Numbered from the stretch's first letter, positions 8,874 to 18,277 are shown. The stretch: 64,000 nucleotides of DNA from Gemmatimonadaceae bacterium (GCA_019752115.1 JAIEMN010000018.1:1-64000); one strand, 5' to 3'. Notes: generated by a model from the letters alone, not told the origin. Numbers and translations are program-made.

Positions 8874-9862
8874 GCGAGAAGAGTGCGAACGATGCGAGCG
8901 TAGGCGTCGACCGACGCCTCGAGTTCCGCCACGTCGATGTACTCGAGCGGCGTATGGGCCACGTGGATGGAGCCGGGCCCGAACAGCAGCGGCGCGCCCC
9001 ACTTGTCGAGCAGGGGAATATCGCTGGTATAGGCTACGGGTTCGACCTCGAACCCGCTGAGCACATCAAAGCGCTGCGCGGGAATGTGCGAGCCCCACAC
9101 CAACTCCGCCTTGTCGCCAGCCCACGCGGCGAAGGCCGCCTTCACCGGCGCGACATCACCCACCAGCCGGATCATGAGCTCGGCCTCAGCCAACCCCGGG
9201 ACAATGTTCGCCTCGGTGCCGGCGCGCAGCACGCCGATGTTGTACGTCGTCGCGCCGAGAACGTCGTCGGTCGGCAGGGTGAGCTGCTTGAGCTGCGGGA
9301 GCAATTCGAGCAGCGGCTCCAGCGCGCTGCTCCCCAGGTGGGCGTAGGCCGAGTGGGCCTCCCGACCGCGCACCCGCACAATGAGGCGCTGCGCGCCCTT
9401 GCACCCTGAGGCGAGCTTGCTCTCGGTGGGCTCGCCGTTGACGAGATAGCGGCTCGTCGCCGGCAGGCGATTGGCGGCGCGCGCGCCCGGTGAGCCTTTC
9501 TCTTCACCGACGACAAAGAGCAGATCAACCCGCTCCTCGCCTTGCTCCGCCAAACGTTGCGCCGCCATCATCATCGCGGCGGCGATGCCCTTCGCATCGC
9601 ACGCACCACGCCCGTAGAGGCGATTGCCGTCGAGCCGCGGCGGGATGAACGGGGGCACCGTGTCGAGGTGCGTGGAGAGCGTGACGCCGCCCCCCTTCCG
9701 GGTCGCCCAGACGTTGGAGCGGCCGGGTTCCACCTCCTGCAGCGACACGTTCCAGCCGCGGTTGACCAGCCAGCGGGAGACGAAGTCCACCGCGTCGCGT
9801 TCGCGACCGGTGGTGGACTCAATGGCGAGGAGCTCGGAGGCGAGGGCGACGACGTCGGACAT
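8870..9862 (-). CDS. dapE: M20-family deacylase, probable succinyl-diaminopimelate desuccinylase
   Basis: M20 metallopeptidase-family protein of 330 residues. Zinc ligands are visible in STHLDTVPP and GACDAKG, the catalytic Glu pair in VVGEEKGS, and a C-terminal ligand in HVAHTPLEY; an insert dimerisation domain carries AHSAYAHLGS. The family includes DapE, ArgE and LysK-type deacylases. Because it leads an operon containing the succinylase gene dapD and no arginine genes, desuccinylation of N-succinyl-LL-diaminopimelate is the most economical assignment. It is about 45 residues shorter than classical DapE and looks closer to ArgE/LysK-type enzymes. A TATCTT box sits 7 nt before the ATG, which also has a GAGG motif. 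Confidence 0.75.
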   Translation of the reverse strand: MSDVVALASELLAIESTTGRERDAVDFVSRWLVNRGWNVSLQEVEPGRSNVWATRKGGGVTLSTHLDTVPPFIPPRLDGNRLYGRGACDAKGIAAAMMMAAQRLAEQGEERVDLLFVVGEEKGSPGARAANRLPATSRYLVNGEPTESKLASGCKGAQRLIVRVRGREAHSAYAHLGSSALEPLLELLPQLKQLTLPTDDVLGATTYNIGVLRAGTEANIVPGLAEAELMIRLVGDVAPVKAAFAAWAGDKAELVWGSHIPAQRFDVLSGFEVEPVAYTSDIPLLDKWGAPLLFGPGSIHVAHTPLEYIDVAELEASVDAYARIVRTLLA

Positions 9863-9888
9863 GCCTCACAAGATATACCGATCGCGCC

Positions 9889-11403
9889 TCAGCGTGACGT
9901 GGGCATGACGAAGCTGGCGCCTTCCGCGACGTCGTCCGGCCAGCGCTGCATGACCGACTTCTGCCGGGTGTAGAAGCGCACCCCTTCCTCGCCGTAGACG
10001 TGGTGGTCGCCGAAGAGGCTGGACTTCCAGCCGCCGAAGCCATGCCAGGCCATCGGGACCGGGATCGGCACATTGATCCCCACCATCCCCACCTCAACGC
10101 GGCGGGTGAATTCACGCGCGACGTGACCGCTCCGGGTATAGCAGGCGACGCCGTTCCCAAAGGCATGGCTGTTCACCAGCGCGACTGCCGCCTCGAAGTC
10201 GGGCACACGGACGCAACAGAGCACCGGCCCAAAGATCTCATCCCGATACACGCGCATGTCGGGGGTCACATGATCGAAGAGCGTGCCGCCCAGGAAGTAC
10301 CCGTCGCCGCGGGCCGCCGGGTGCGCCCGACCGTCCACCCGGAGCGTCGCCCCCGCCTCCACGCCCGCCGCGATGTAACCGGCGATCCGGTCACGCGCCT
10401 CGGCGGTCACGATGGGGCCCATCTCGGTCCGGGCCTCCATGCCGTCGCCAACCACCAGCGCCTGGGTCCGTGCCTCGAGCGCAGGCATGATGGCATCGCC
10501 CGCCGCGCCAACGAGGACCGCGACGCTGATCGCCATGCAGCGCTCGCCCGCCGAGCCGAAGGCGGCCCCGACAAGGCCATCCACCGCCTGCGTCGGATCG
10601 GCATCCGGCATGACCACGAGGTGGTTCTTGGCCCCACCCAACGCCTGAACGCGCTTGCCGTGCACCGTCGCCGTCTGGTGCACATGACGCGCGACTGGGG
10701 TGGAGCCCACGAAGCTCACCGCGCGGACGTCGGGGTGTGCGAGCAGCGCGTCCACCGCCACGCGATCGCCCTGCACCACATTGAGCACGCCCGGCGGCAG
10801 CCCCGCCTCCTCGAGGAGCGCCACGAGCCGTAGCGACGCCGACGGATCGCGTTCGCTTGGCTTGAGCACGAACGTGTTGCCGCAGGCCAGCGCCACCGGA
10901 ATCATCCACAGCGGCACCATCACCGGAAAGTTGAACGGCGTGATGCCCACGCACACGCCCAGCGGCTGGCGCAACGTGAAGTTGTCGATGCCGGTGCTCA
11001 CCTGATCGCTGTGCCGCCCACTCAGGAGCGTGGGTAGCCCGCACGCGAATTCCACGATTTCGATGCCGCGCGTGACCTCGCCCTGGGCATCGGCGAACAC
11101 CTTGCCATGCTCGGCGGTGATGATGGCCGCGAGTTCGTCGCGATGTGTGTGCAGCAGTTCGAGAAAGCGCGCGAGGATGCGGGTGCGCCGCAGCACGGGG
11201 ACGTCCCGCCAGCTCTGCCACGCGTCATGGGCGGCACGCACGGCGGCGTCCACCTCCGCCTCGGAGGCGAGCACCACGTCGCGCGCCGCGCGCCCCGCGA
11301 GCGGGTCGTACACCGGTTGCGTGCGACCGCTCGCGCCGGCGATACGCTGGCCGTTGATGTGGTGGCCGACGGGCGCCGGATCGGCGAAGCGCGATATGGT
11401 CAT
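9889..11403 (-). CDS. mmsA: CoA-acylating methylmalonate-semialdehyde dehydrogenase
   Basis: Oxidises methylmalonate or malonate semialdehyde to propionyl- or acetyl-CoA in valine, thymine or inositol breakdown. The 504-residue aldehyde-dehydrogenase-fold protein has the substrate-face signature [13 protein letters not shown] and the NAD-binding FVGSTPVA. The catalytic cysteine near residue 285 lies in [12 protein letters not shown], the MmsA-specific variant. It ends 26 nt before dapE in the same direction, so it may be transcribed with the lysine genes, although there is no obvious pathway link. Start is ATG, 1 nt after the stop of the 71-aa gene upstream. Confidence 0.93.
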   Translation of the reverse strand: MTISRFADPAPVGHHINGQRIAGASGRTQPVYDPLAGRAARDVVLASEAEVDAAVRAAHDAWQSWRDVPVLRRTRILARFLELLHTHRDELAAIITAEHGKVFADAQGEVTRGIEIVEFACGLPTLLSGRHSDQVSTGIDNFTLRQPLGVCVGITPFNFPVMVPLWMIPVALACGNTFVLKPSERDPSASLRLVALLEEAGLPPGVLNVVQGDRVAVDALLAHPDVRAVSFVGSTPVARHVHQTATVHGKRVQALGGAKNHLVVMPDADPTQAVDGLVGAAFGSAGERCMAISVAVLVGAAGDAIMPALEARTQALVVGDGMEARTEMGPIVTAEARDRIAGYIAAGVEAGATLRVDGRAHPAARGDGYFLGGTLFDHVTPDMRVYRDEIFGPVLCCVRVPDFEAAVALVNSHAFGNGVACYTRSGHVAREFTRRVEVGMVGINVPIPVPMAWHGFGGWKSSLFGDHHVYGEEGVRFYTRQKSVMQRWPDDVAEGASFVMPTSR

Positions 11404-11404
11404 C

Positions 11405-11620
11405 TCAGGTCAGCGCGCTGGTGATCACCTGCACCAGGGCGGCGTCATCGAGATCATCATCCCACCCCGGGGCCACGAGCGCGATGGCGCGGTCGGCCCC
11501 CGAGTTGCATTCAATGGCCACGACGTCACGATTGCCGGCGGCCGCACGCTGGTCGACCGGTACTTCCGGCAATTCGAGGCAAATCCACGTCACGCCCTTC
11601 GTATCCTGGACCGTTCGCAC
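11405..11620 (-). CDS. small conserved-looking acidic protein, unknown
   Basis: A 71-residue reading frame starts at a GTG at 11620 with a GGGAG motif at good spacing, and its stop lies 1 nt before the mmsA ATG. The product is soluble-looking and has an acidic C-terminal segment ([14 protein letters not shown]). Upstream in-frame sequence runs into tRNA genes and is not coding. I recognise no family. The tight junction with mmsA and the SD site argue that it is translated. Confidence 0.6.
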   Translation of the reverse strand: MRTVQDTKGVTWICLELPEVPVDQRAAAGNRDVVAIECNSGADRAIALVAPGWDDDLDDAALVQVITSALT

Positions 11621-11703
11621 GCCCTGCTCCCTGAATCGAGTTGATCCGCCGTCACGACGGCCGACGGGGTCGCGGTGGGCCGCGGCCCTCGCGTTGACTG
11701 GAG

Positions 11704-11787
11704 TACCCGGAGTGGGACTCGAACCCACACACCCTTGCGGATAAGGGATTTTAAGTCCCTCGCGTCTACCGATTTCGCCACCCGGGT
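11704..11787 (-). tRNA. tRNA-Leu(UAA)
   Basis: 84-nt type II tRNA with a long variable arm. The acceptor 5' ACCCGGG pairs with 3' TCCGGGT, with one G-U pair, and the discriminator is A. The anticodon loop CTTAAAA gives UAA, and the T-arm contains GGTTCGAGTCC. No CCA is encoded. Confidence 0.95.
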
Positions 11788-11819
11788 CCGGCCTGACCAG
11801 CTTACCTCGACGCAGGCAC

Positions 11820-11852
11820 CAACGCAAAACGGGAGCGCGAGGCGCTCCCGTT
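11820..11852 (-). terminator. rho-independent-like terminator after tRNA-Gly
   Basis: On the minus strand, arms AACGGGAGCG and CGCTCCCGTT (11828-11837 and 11843-11852) enclose a 5-nt loop and are followed by TTTTGCGTT. It lies between tRNA-Gly and tRNA-Leu, so the two tRNAs are probably at least partly separate units. Confidence 0.65.
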
Positions 11853-11883
11853 GCGATGTCATGCTCGACCAAATCCTTCACAG

Positions 11884-11956
11884 AGCGGGAAACGGGACTC
11901 GAACCCGCGACCCCAACCTTGGCAAGGTTGTGCTCTACCAACTGAGCTATTCCCGC
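11884..11956 (-). tRNA. tRNA-Gly(GCC)
   Basis: 73-nt cloverleaf. Acceptor GCGGGAA pairs with TTCCCGC, the discriminator is U as usual for bacterial tRNA-Gly, the anticodon loop TTGCCAA gives GCC, and the T-loop is GGTTCGAGTCC. No CCA is encoded. A promoter lies just upstream. Confidence 0.96.
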
Positions 11957-11977
11957 GTGCTTCAACCCACGGGGAGC

Positions 11978-12006
11978 ATCTTAGCGACCCCGCCGCGGCC
12001 GGACAA
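11978..12006 (-). promoter_or_regulatory. sigma70-type promoter for tRNA-Gly
   Basis: TTGTCC (12001-12006), a 17-bp spacer, then TAAGAT (11978-11983) on the minus strand. The predicted start near 11971 would leave about 15 nt of 5' leader before the mature tRNA end. Confidence 0.65.
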
Positions 12007-12029
12007 GCGGATGCGGCGGGGCGTCGGGG

Positions 12030-13832
12030 CTACTCGCGGAGCCCCAGCGCGTGAGCCGCATACCAGACCGTGTAGGCCAGCAATCCAGCCAGCGCGGCGT
12101 CGGCGCCGTTCCCCAAGGCGCGCCCCTCCCCGTCCACCAGTTCGGCGGCAATGCCATTGTCGAGCGGCGCCCGTCGGAGCCAGCTGAGGACCTCCTGCCC
12201 CTCGGGGCCCAGCAGCCGGGCGAGCTCGGGCACCAACGGCCGCGCCGCCTCGACGGGCTGGTCGGCCGCCCGAACGGCGCGGGCGGTGCGCCGGAAGAGC
12301 GTATCGTCGCGATCGATCGCCTCGTGCATGGGGAGCCACAGGAGCGATCCCACCGGATCGTCCTCGAGGGCCGCGCCGCCCGCCAGATCCACCGCGGTCG
12401 CCAGTCGGGCCTTCTCGCCACGATCCACGGCAAAGTGGCGGCGAATGGCCGCCCGCACCGCGGCCGGGTCTTCGATCGCCGCCGCCGCTTCTTCGTCGAG
12501 CGTACGGCGGAACACATCAAGGGCCAGCGCCACCACGGCATTGCCGTGCAGGGTGAACGGGTACGGCGCGGGCGCGCCCGCCAGCGTGACCTCGGTGCCA
12601 TAGAGGGGCACGTGCTCGTCACGCCGCGCCGCGATATCGTCGGAGGCGAGATAGAGCGTATCGGCCACGACTGGATCCTCGACGATCTGCTCATCGCGCG
12701 TGTCGCGGATGTAGCGATCGGTCGCAATCGCGAAGGCCGCCGGCCCCTCGAGACAGAACCCCGGCTGAAAGAGCGTCCCGTCGAGATAGTGCACGCCCTG
12801 CCCGGGTGCGTAGCCGTGCAGTTCGCAGGCACGCATCAGGAGCTCGCGGGCCAGCCCGCCATCGGCGAGCTGCACCGCCGGCAGCGTCCACATCAGCGCC
12901 TCCCAGTCGCGCACCGTGCATCCCGCTGCGTGCCATGGTGCGCGCGAGCGCACGAGGTAGTACTGCGCGTCATCGAGTCCGCGCCCCACGGCGTAGAAGT
13001 ACGCGAAGAGCAGATTGCGATGAATAAGGCGATCCATCCACTCGACACCGGTCACCTGTTCGAGGGAGAGCAGCGCTTCCCGCGTGGCGGTGAGCAACGC
13101 CCGCCAACCGCGCCGACGCAGGACGCCGACCGTCGCCTGCGCGCCATCGCGTTCGGGACCCACGGCGAGATAGAAGGCGGTCTGCACGGTGCCGCGTGCC
13201 GGTACCGTGAGCGCCCGCCGAATGGCGAACGGCGCGGGCGTGCGCGACGAACCGGCCGGCACCTCCAGCGTGGCCGGTCCATCGGCCGTGAGCGCGACGG
13301 CTGCCATCCCGGGGATCGCGGCGCCCTCGAGAAGAATCACGTCATCGGCGCCGAGGCTGACGACGTGCTCGTCGTCGAAGGGGCGCGGCGTGCGCACGCG
13401 CTGCTGCCGGTGCCCAAGCGTGCCCTCGAGGGCCACCTCGATCGCCAGGTCCCGCTCACCACGATTCTCGATGGCGAGGGTATAGACCGCGCCGGCCATG
13501 TCCGCATCGCGTCCGTACGGCGCGAAGATGGTGCCGCGGACGAGCAACGAGCCGACCGTGCAGGTGAAGGTCGGCAGCCATCCCGCCGCCCGTTCCCACG
13601 CGATCCCTTCGGCCGCCAGCGCGCGGATCTCCCCTTCGACGCGCAACACCGGGCCCAGCAGCGGGGTACCCCGTCCGGAGGCAAAGTCGGGGGCGCCGGC
13701 AAACTCGATGGCGGCGCGGGCGCCGCGGTGCAACACCCCCAGCGCGTGCACCGCGCCATCGGCGGGATTGATGCACGGCAAGGTGAGCCAGTGGTTACCA
13801 GTCAGCTGCCAGGGGACGGACGGGATATGCAC
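12030..13832 (-). CDS. glycosidase-like protein with probable six-hairpin fold
   Basis: 600 residues, no signal peptide, so probably cytoplasmic. The N-terminal 240 residues look like the beta-sandwich found before many alpha/alpha-barrel glycosidases (repeated strands, for example VYTLAIENRGERDLAIEVALEG). The C-terminal half has alternating helices and aromatic/acidic segments (TVRDWEALMWTLPAVQ, LDGTLFQPGFCLEG) resembling six-hairpin glycosidases. I cannot assign a GH family or substrate. The start used is a GTG without a clear SD site. It is divergent from an outer-membrane protein gene across a 94-bp gap. Confidence 0.6.
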   Translation of the reverse strand: MHIPSVPWQLTGNHWLTLPCINPADGAVHALGVLHRGARAAIEFAGAPDFASGRGTPLLGPVLRVEGEIRALAAEGIAWERAAGWLPTFTCTVGSLLVRGTIFAPYGRDADMAGAVYTLAIENRGERDLAIEVALEGTLGHRQQRVRTPRPFDDEHVVSLGADDVILLEGAAIPGMAAVALTADGPATLEVPAGSSRTPAPFAIRRALTVPARGTVQTAFYLAVGPERDGAQATVGVLRRRGWRALLTATREALLSLEQVTGVEWMDRLIHRNLLFAYFYAVGRGLDDAQYYLVRSRAPWHAAGCTVRDWEALMWTLPAVQLADGGLARELLMRACELHGYAPGQGVHYLDGTLFQPGFCLEGPAAFAIATDRYIRDTRDEQIVEDPVVADTLYLASDDIAARRDEHVPLYGTEVTLAGAPAPYPFTLHGNAVVALALDVFRRTLDEEAAAAIEDPAAVRAAIRRHFAVDRGEKARLATAVDLAGGAALEDDPVGSLLWLPMHEAIDRDDTLFRRTARAVRAADQPVEAARPLVPELARLLGPEGQEVLSWLRRAPLDNGIAAELVDGEGRALGNGADAALAGLLAYTVWYAAHALGLRE

Positions 13833-13883
13833 GGGATTGCTGCGACAGGAGGAGCGGAACGTGAGCGAGGCCGGACCGCTTCG

Positions 13884-13912
13884 TTGACCCTGCTCTCATG
13901 GGGGGCTAATCT
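13884..13912 (+). promoter_or_regulatory. sigma70-type promoter for the outer-membrane protein gene
   Basis: TTGACC (13884-13889), a 17-bp spacer, TAATCT (13907-13912). The predicted start near 13919 leaves only about 8 nt before the GTG at 13927. Confidence 0.65.
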
Positions 13913-13926
13913 AGCCGGTTCGGCCG

Positions 13927-15648
13927 GTGACGTTCGATGACCGGCCTGTCTCTGTCCCTGTTGCCGTGACCTCTCGTTTCGACCACTTCCCGCGCCGCGT
14001 GTGCGTGGCGGCGCTGCTTCTGGCGGCCTGGCATGGTCTCGCCCAGTCGGCCGCGGCGCAGACCGTCACCGGGGTCGGAGACGATGCGATCCCCCTGCCC
14101 AAGCGCGGCTGGCGCTTCGGCATCGGGGGGCTCTGGAACGACTACACGAGCGTCTACACCCCCAATGGGAGTGGCGGGTTGACGCGCCAGCCGCTCTATG
14201 GGGGCTTCAACACGTCGGCAGCCGGCGTCGCGCAGTTTCCGACGCTCAGCGCGGCCGAGACGGCCCTGCGCACGCTGACCGGCGACAGCAAGTTCCAGCT
14301 GTCACTGGGGGCGCTCGAGACGCGGGCGGCTGTTCGCCAGAGCATCGCGCCGCTCTCCGTGGACTACGGCGTGACGAAGCGGCTGTCGCTGCGCCTCGTC
14401 GTGCCGTATGTGGAGTCGCGTGATGCCACGCAGTTCCTGCTGAATCGCACCGGGGCGGCGACGGACATCGGGATCAATCCGGCGGCGACGGCCACCGGCA
14501 GTGGGGCCCGGGGCACCAACGGCGCCCTCCTCGCGCAGATCGACGCCGCGCGTTCCACGCTGTCGGGCGAACTGGCGCGCTGCGCGGTCGCGGCGGCGAC
14601 GGGGTGTGATGTCATCCGCGCCAACGCCATGGGGGCGCAGACGCTCCTCTCGCGCTCGCTCACGGTCCGCTCGGCCCTCGCAGCGCTGTACGGTACGGGC
14701 ACGGCCGCCGGCGCACCGGTGGTGCCAGTGAGCGGTTCGAGCGTGCAGACCGCGGTCTCCGCCACGATCGCGGCCCTGCGCTCCGACTTCGTGGCCCTCG
14801 GGATCACGAACCTCACCAGCAGCGCGGCCCCGGTGCCCGCCACCACGATCATGGGCCCGGGCGGCGGCTTTTCGCGCATCGCGTCCGACAGCGCGTTTCG
14901 CGTGGGGTACGCCACGCGTGGCAACACGCGCCGCGCCGGAATTGGCGACATCGACCTGACCGCGACCTATCTCCTCTTCGATTCGTTCCGCGCGGATCAG
15001 GTCACGCGCCTCTTCGAGAATCGGCGCGCGGTGCGCAGCACCATCACCGCGGGGTGGCGCTTTGGCGTGGCTGGTGCGGATCGCACCGATGACGCGTTCG
15101 ACGTGCCGATCGGCGAAGGCGCAAACGCCCTGCTCGTGCGGAGCACCACCGATCTGGTATGGTCGCGGCGCCTGTGGCTGTCGGCCACGCTCCGGGCCGC
15201 CAAGCCCCTGAGTGATGCGGTGGCGGTGATTCTCCCATTTCGCGACGTCGCCGGACTGTTCGCGCCGGTGCAGGTGGGTCAGGCGACGCGTGCGCTGGGC
15301 ATGCGGTATGACCTCGAACTCGCACCGCGTGTGGCGATCGGTCAGTTCTTTGGGCTCTCCGGCGCGCTCTTGCTGCGCCACTGGGGTGAGGACAGCTATC
15401 GCGCCCTCGGCGCCGATTCGCTGGCCGGCGGCGTCACCACCGACCTGACGCCGTCACGCACGCTCCGCGCGGTGTCCATCGGCGCCACGTTCTCGACGCT
15501 GGCGAGCTACACGCGCGGGCGGAGTCGCTTCCCGGCCGAAGTGATCTACACGCACACCGAGCCGCTGGGTGCGAGCGGCGGTGCGGTGCCCGCCGTCGCC
15601 ACCGAACGTCTCGAACTGCGCGTCTACCGCGGCTTTCCGCGGCGCTGA
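13927..15648 (+). CDS. secreted protein, probable outer-membrane beta-barrel
   Basis: 573 residues. A basic N-terminus and hydrophobic core (VCVAALLLAAWHG) end in a signal-peptidase-I-like AQSAAAQ site near residue 45, so the protein is exported. The mature part is rich in alternating Gly/Thr/aromatic strands (YGVTKRLSLRLVVPY, RSTITAGWRFGVAG, GMRYDLELAPRVAI) and ends with alternating residues finishing in YRGFPRR, as in barrel proteins of the phenol-degradation/transporter-like class. The family is not certain. The start is taken as the GTG at 13927; a GTG at 13966 would give a more usual signal-peptide n-region. Its 3' end overlaps the convergent recN by 25 nt. Confidence 0.7.
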   Translation: MTFDDRPVSVPVAVTSRFDHFPRRVCVAALLLAAWHGLAQSAAAQTVTGVGDDAIPLPKRGWRFGIGGLWNDYTSVYTPNGSGGLTRQPLYGGFNTSAAGVAQFPTLSAAETALRTLTGDSKFQLSLGALETRAAVRQSIAPLSVDYGVTKRLSLRLVVPYVESRDATQFLLNRTGAATDIGINPAATATGSGARGTNGALLAQIDAARSTLSGELARCAVAAATGCDVIRANAMGAQTLLSRSLTVRSALAALYGTGTAAGAPVVPVSGSSVQTAVSATIAALRSDFVALGITNLTSSAAPVPATTIMGPGGGFSRIASDSAFRVGYATRGNTRRAGIGDIDLTATYLLFDSFRADQVTRLFENRRAVRSTITAGWRFGVAGADRTDDAFDVPIGEGANALLVRSTTDLVWSRRLWLSATLRAAKPLSDAVAVILPFRDVAGLFAPVQVGQATRALGMRYDLELAPRVAIGQFFGLSGALLLRHWGEDSYRALGADSLAGGVTTDLTPSRTLRAVSIGATFSTLASYTRGRSRFPAEVIYTHTEPLGASGGAVPAVATERLELRVYRGFPRR

Positions 15649-17369
15649 GCGCCCGCGGCGGCGCTCGCGTTCGTGCCGCTGCGCTTCGGCACGGCCTCGG
15701 GTGCCTCCGCCCCGCGATCGAGGAGTTCGCGGGCGTGCGCCCGGCTCACTTCGCGATCGGCATCGCCGCCCAACATGCGGGCGATCTCCACCACGCGCGC
15801 TTCGTCAACGACGACCGATGTATCTGAGGTCGTGACCGTCCCCACCGCGCTCTTCTGCACCACGATGTGGTGATGGGCCCGCGCGGCGATCTGTGCGAGA
15901 TGCGAGATCGCCAGCACCTGATGATGCGCGGCCACGCGCCGCATGAGCGCGCCCACCTGCCAGGCCACCGCGCCACCCACGCCGGCGTCCACTTCGTCGA
16001 ACACGAGCGTGGGGACCTGCTGCAGGCTGGCGAGCACCGTGCTGAGGGCAAGCATCACGCGCGACAGTTCGCCGCCCGACGCCAGTCGCCCGAGCGGGCG
16101 CAGGTCACTGCCAGCGTTGAGTGCCGCGAGAAACTGGACCTGTTCGGCGCCGTCGGGGCCGATGCTCTCCCGCGGCGCCAGCTGAACCTGCACCTGGCCG
16201 TGCGCCATGCCGAGATCGGGGAGCAAGGCGCTCACGGCATCGCCGAGACGCTTCGCGTGCGACTGCCGGGCGCGCGTCAGCTCGGCGGCCGCTTCCACGA
16301 GGGCGCCCTCCGCCGTCGCGCGCTTCTCGGCGATGGCCGCCAGATCGAGTGCGCCGTGGTCCACCAGCTCCAACTCGCGTCGCGCCTCGTCGAGGGTGCG
16401 CCGCACCTCCTCGACGGTGGGCCCGTGCTTGCGCATCAGCCCCAGCAGCGCATCGCGGCGGCGCTCGAGCACCCGTAACCGCTGAGGGTCCGCCTCGATC
16501 TCCTCGGCATACGTTTCGAGCTCGGAGGCCAACTCCTCCAGCGCGTACACCGCGCCATCAAACCCGGCCTGGAGCCGCTCGAGCGACGGGTCGATCCGCA
16601 TCAGCGACGCGAGGGCGCGACGCACCTGCGCCAGCCGCGTGAGCGCGGCGCGCTCCTCCCCACTGATGGCGGACGCCGCCTGCGCCGCGAGCCCCTGCAG
16701 CTCTTCGGCGTGCGACAGGCGGCGGATGTCGGCATCGAGTGCCTCATCTTCGCCGACCACGGGATTGATCTCGTCGATCTCCCGCACGACAAAGCGCAGA
16801 TAGTCCGCGCGCTTGGCGGCATCGGTCCGCTGCTGCTCGAGTTCGCGTTCGCGCGTGCGGAGCGCCTGCACGTCGGCGTATGCACTCGCCACGCGGGCGC
16901 GCACCTCCTCGCACTGCGCATACGCATCGAGCACATCGCGCTGGGCGTCGGGCTCGAGCAACTGCCGCGACTCGTGCTGGCCATGCACGCTCACGAGCAG
17001 GCTGCCGACGTCGGCCAACACACTCGCGCTGACGGGGGCGCCATTGATCCAGGCGCGCGAGCGACCCGCCGCGAGCACCTCGCGCTTGAGGACCAGCAGA
17101 TCCTCCTCGGCTTCGATCCCCCGCGCATCAAGCCGCTGCCGCAGGTCACGCTGGGCACTGATGTCGAACACGCCTTCGACGGTGGCGCGCTCGGCGCCGG
17201 GGCGTACGCGATCGGCGGCCGTGCGCTCCCCCAGCAACATGCCCAGGGCGCCAATGATCAGCGACTTGCCGGCGCCCGTTTCGCCCGTGAGAACATTCAG
17301 CCCCGCCGCCAGCGGCAGGGCGACGGTGTCGATGACAGCGACGTTCCGGATGCGGAGTTCAACGAGCAT
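15624..17369 (-). CDS. recN: DNA repair protein RecN
   Basis: SMC-like ATPase acting early in double-strand break repair. The 581-residue protein has the Walker A motif GETGAGKS near residue 30, a central coiled coil of about 200 residues, the ABC signature region LASGGELSRVMLAL and Walker B LVFDEVDAGVGG. A Q-loop-like segment follows the N-terminal ATPase half. It is normal in length and lies 38 nt after nadK, a neighbour pairing seen in many bacteria. It appears to be the last gene of the rny-to-recN run. Confidence 0.96.
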   Translation of the reverse strand: MLVELRIRNVAVIDTVALPLAAGLNVLTGETGAGKSLIIGALGMLLGERTAADRVRPGAERATVEGVFDISAQRDLRQRLDARGIEAEEDLLVLKREVLAAGRSRAWINGAPVSASVLADVGSLLVSVHGQHESRQLLEPDAQRDVLDAYAQCEEVRARVASAYADVQALRTRERELEQQRTDAAKRADYLRFVVREIDEINPVVGEDEALDADIRRLSHAEELQGLAAQAASAISGEERAALTRLAQVRRALASLMRIDPSLERLQAGFDGAVYALEELASELETYAEEIEADPQRLRVLERRRDALLGLMRKHGPTVEEVRRTLDEARRELELVDHGALDLAAIAEKRATAEGALVEAAAELTRARQSHAKRLGDAVSALLPDLGMAHGQVQVQLAPRESIGPDGAEQVQFLAALNAGSDLRPLGRLASGGELSRVMLALSTVLASLQQVPTLVFDEVDAGVGGAVAWQVGALMRRVAAHHQVLAISHLAQIAARAHHHIVVQKSAVGTVTTSDTSVVVDEARVVEIARMLGGDADREVSRAHARELLDRGAEAPEAVPKRSGTNASAAAGAQRRGKPR

Positions 17370-17407
17370 CGGTGACGACCGCGAGCGTGGAGATCAGACG
17401 CGTCGAC

Positions 17408-18277
17408 TCAGACCGTGTCGCCGTCGCGTTCCGACAACCCGCCCCACCCGAGCTTGCGACGCAGCCGCGTGAAGAACGTCGTGCCGGGGAACCGCACAAT
17501 CTGAACCGGGCTCGGGGCCCGACGGATCACGAGGGTCTCGCCACCCGTGAACGTGGTGCCGACCTGCCCGTCGATGGTGACGAGGAGTTCTTCCGGCCCG
17601 TCATCGGCGCGCACCTTCACTTCGACTTCGGCCGGCAGCACCAGCGGACGCATCGCCAGCGTGTGCGGCGACACCGGCGTGAGCACGATGCTGTCCATGC
17701 TCGGCACCACGATCGGCCCGCCTGCGGAGAGGGAGTAGCCGGTGGATCCGGTGGGCGTCGAGATCACGAGCCCGTCCGCCGAGTAGGAGCCGATGGGTTC
17801 GTCGTTCACGAAGACCGAGAAGCGCACCACGCGCGCGAATCCGCCCTTGTGAAGGACCACGTCGTTGAGCGAGCGCCAGGCGCAGCGCTCTTCGCCATCG
17901 CGGTTGAGGGCGCACGACTCGAGGGCCATACGCGGCTCGACCTCATAGTGCCCCTGCGCAAACCGCCGCACGCCCTCCTCGAACTCGGCGCCGCTGCAGC
18001 TCGTCAGAAACCCGAGGCGTCCGAGATTGATGCCGAGAATGGGGACAGCATGGCCATCGAGATAGCGCGCGCCACGGAGCAACGTGCCGTCACCACCCAG
18101 GGTGATCAGCGCGTCGCACGACGTCGCCTCGCCCAGTCGCTCGCCCTCTTCGGCGATCTCCCAGAGATCGTTCTCGAAGGCGAGCGTCAGTCCGTATTCC
18201 GGTGCCAGATCGAGCAGCGTCCCCAGAATGGCTGGCAGCCCGACATACCCGCGATGACCAATGACGCCGACTCGCAT
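17408..18277 (-). CDS. nadK: NAD kinase
   Basis: Phosphorylates NAD to NADP. The 289-residue protein has the GGDGTLL motif near residue 63, GINLGRLGFL, the NDVVLHK segment and the conserved PTGSTGYSLSAGGP loop. The ATG at 18277 overlaps the dxs stop by one base (TGATG). Longer upstream in-frame sequence is antisense-like low-complexity coding over dxs and was rejected. Confidence 0.95.
   Translation of the reverse strand: MRVGVIGHRGYVGLPAILGTLLDLAPEYGLTLAFENDLWEIAEEGERLGEATSCDALITLGGDGTLLRGARYLDGHAVPILGINLGRLGFLTSCSGAEFEEGVRRFAQGHYEVEPRMALESCALNRDGEERCAWRSLNDVVLHKGGFARVVRFSVFVNDEPIGSYSADGLVISTPTGSTGYSLSAGGPIVVPSMDSIVLTPVSPHTLAMRPLVLPAEVEVKVRADDGPEELLVTIDGQVGTTFTGGETLVIRRAPSPVQIVRFPGTTFFTRLRRKLGWGGLSERDGDTV

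Noticed and set aside
9863-9888. Lysine riboswitch upstream of the dap operon
   Set aside because: Only 26 nt separate mmsA from dapE, far too little for an L-box, and no L-box-like sequence was seen in the gap upstream of the 71-aa gene.
11621-11965. N-terminal extension of the 71-aa gene through the tRNA region
   Set aside because: The extra codons are translations of tRNA-Gly and tRNA-Leu (for example AGSSPVSR and GCVGSSPTPGTP), a well-known artefact.
12051-13940. 629-codon plus-strand frame opposite the glycosidase-like gene
   Set aside because: Antisense shadow. The minus-strand frame has structured, glycosidase-like sequence and a sensible position relative to its neighbours.
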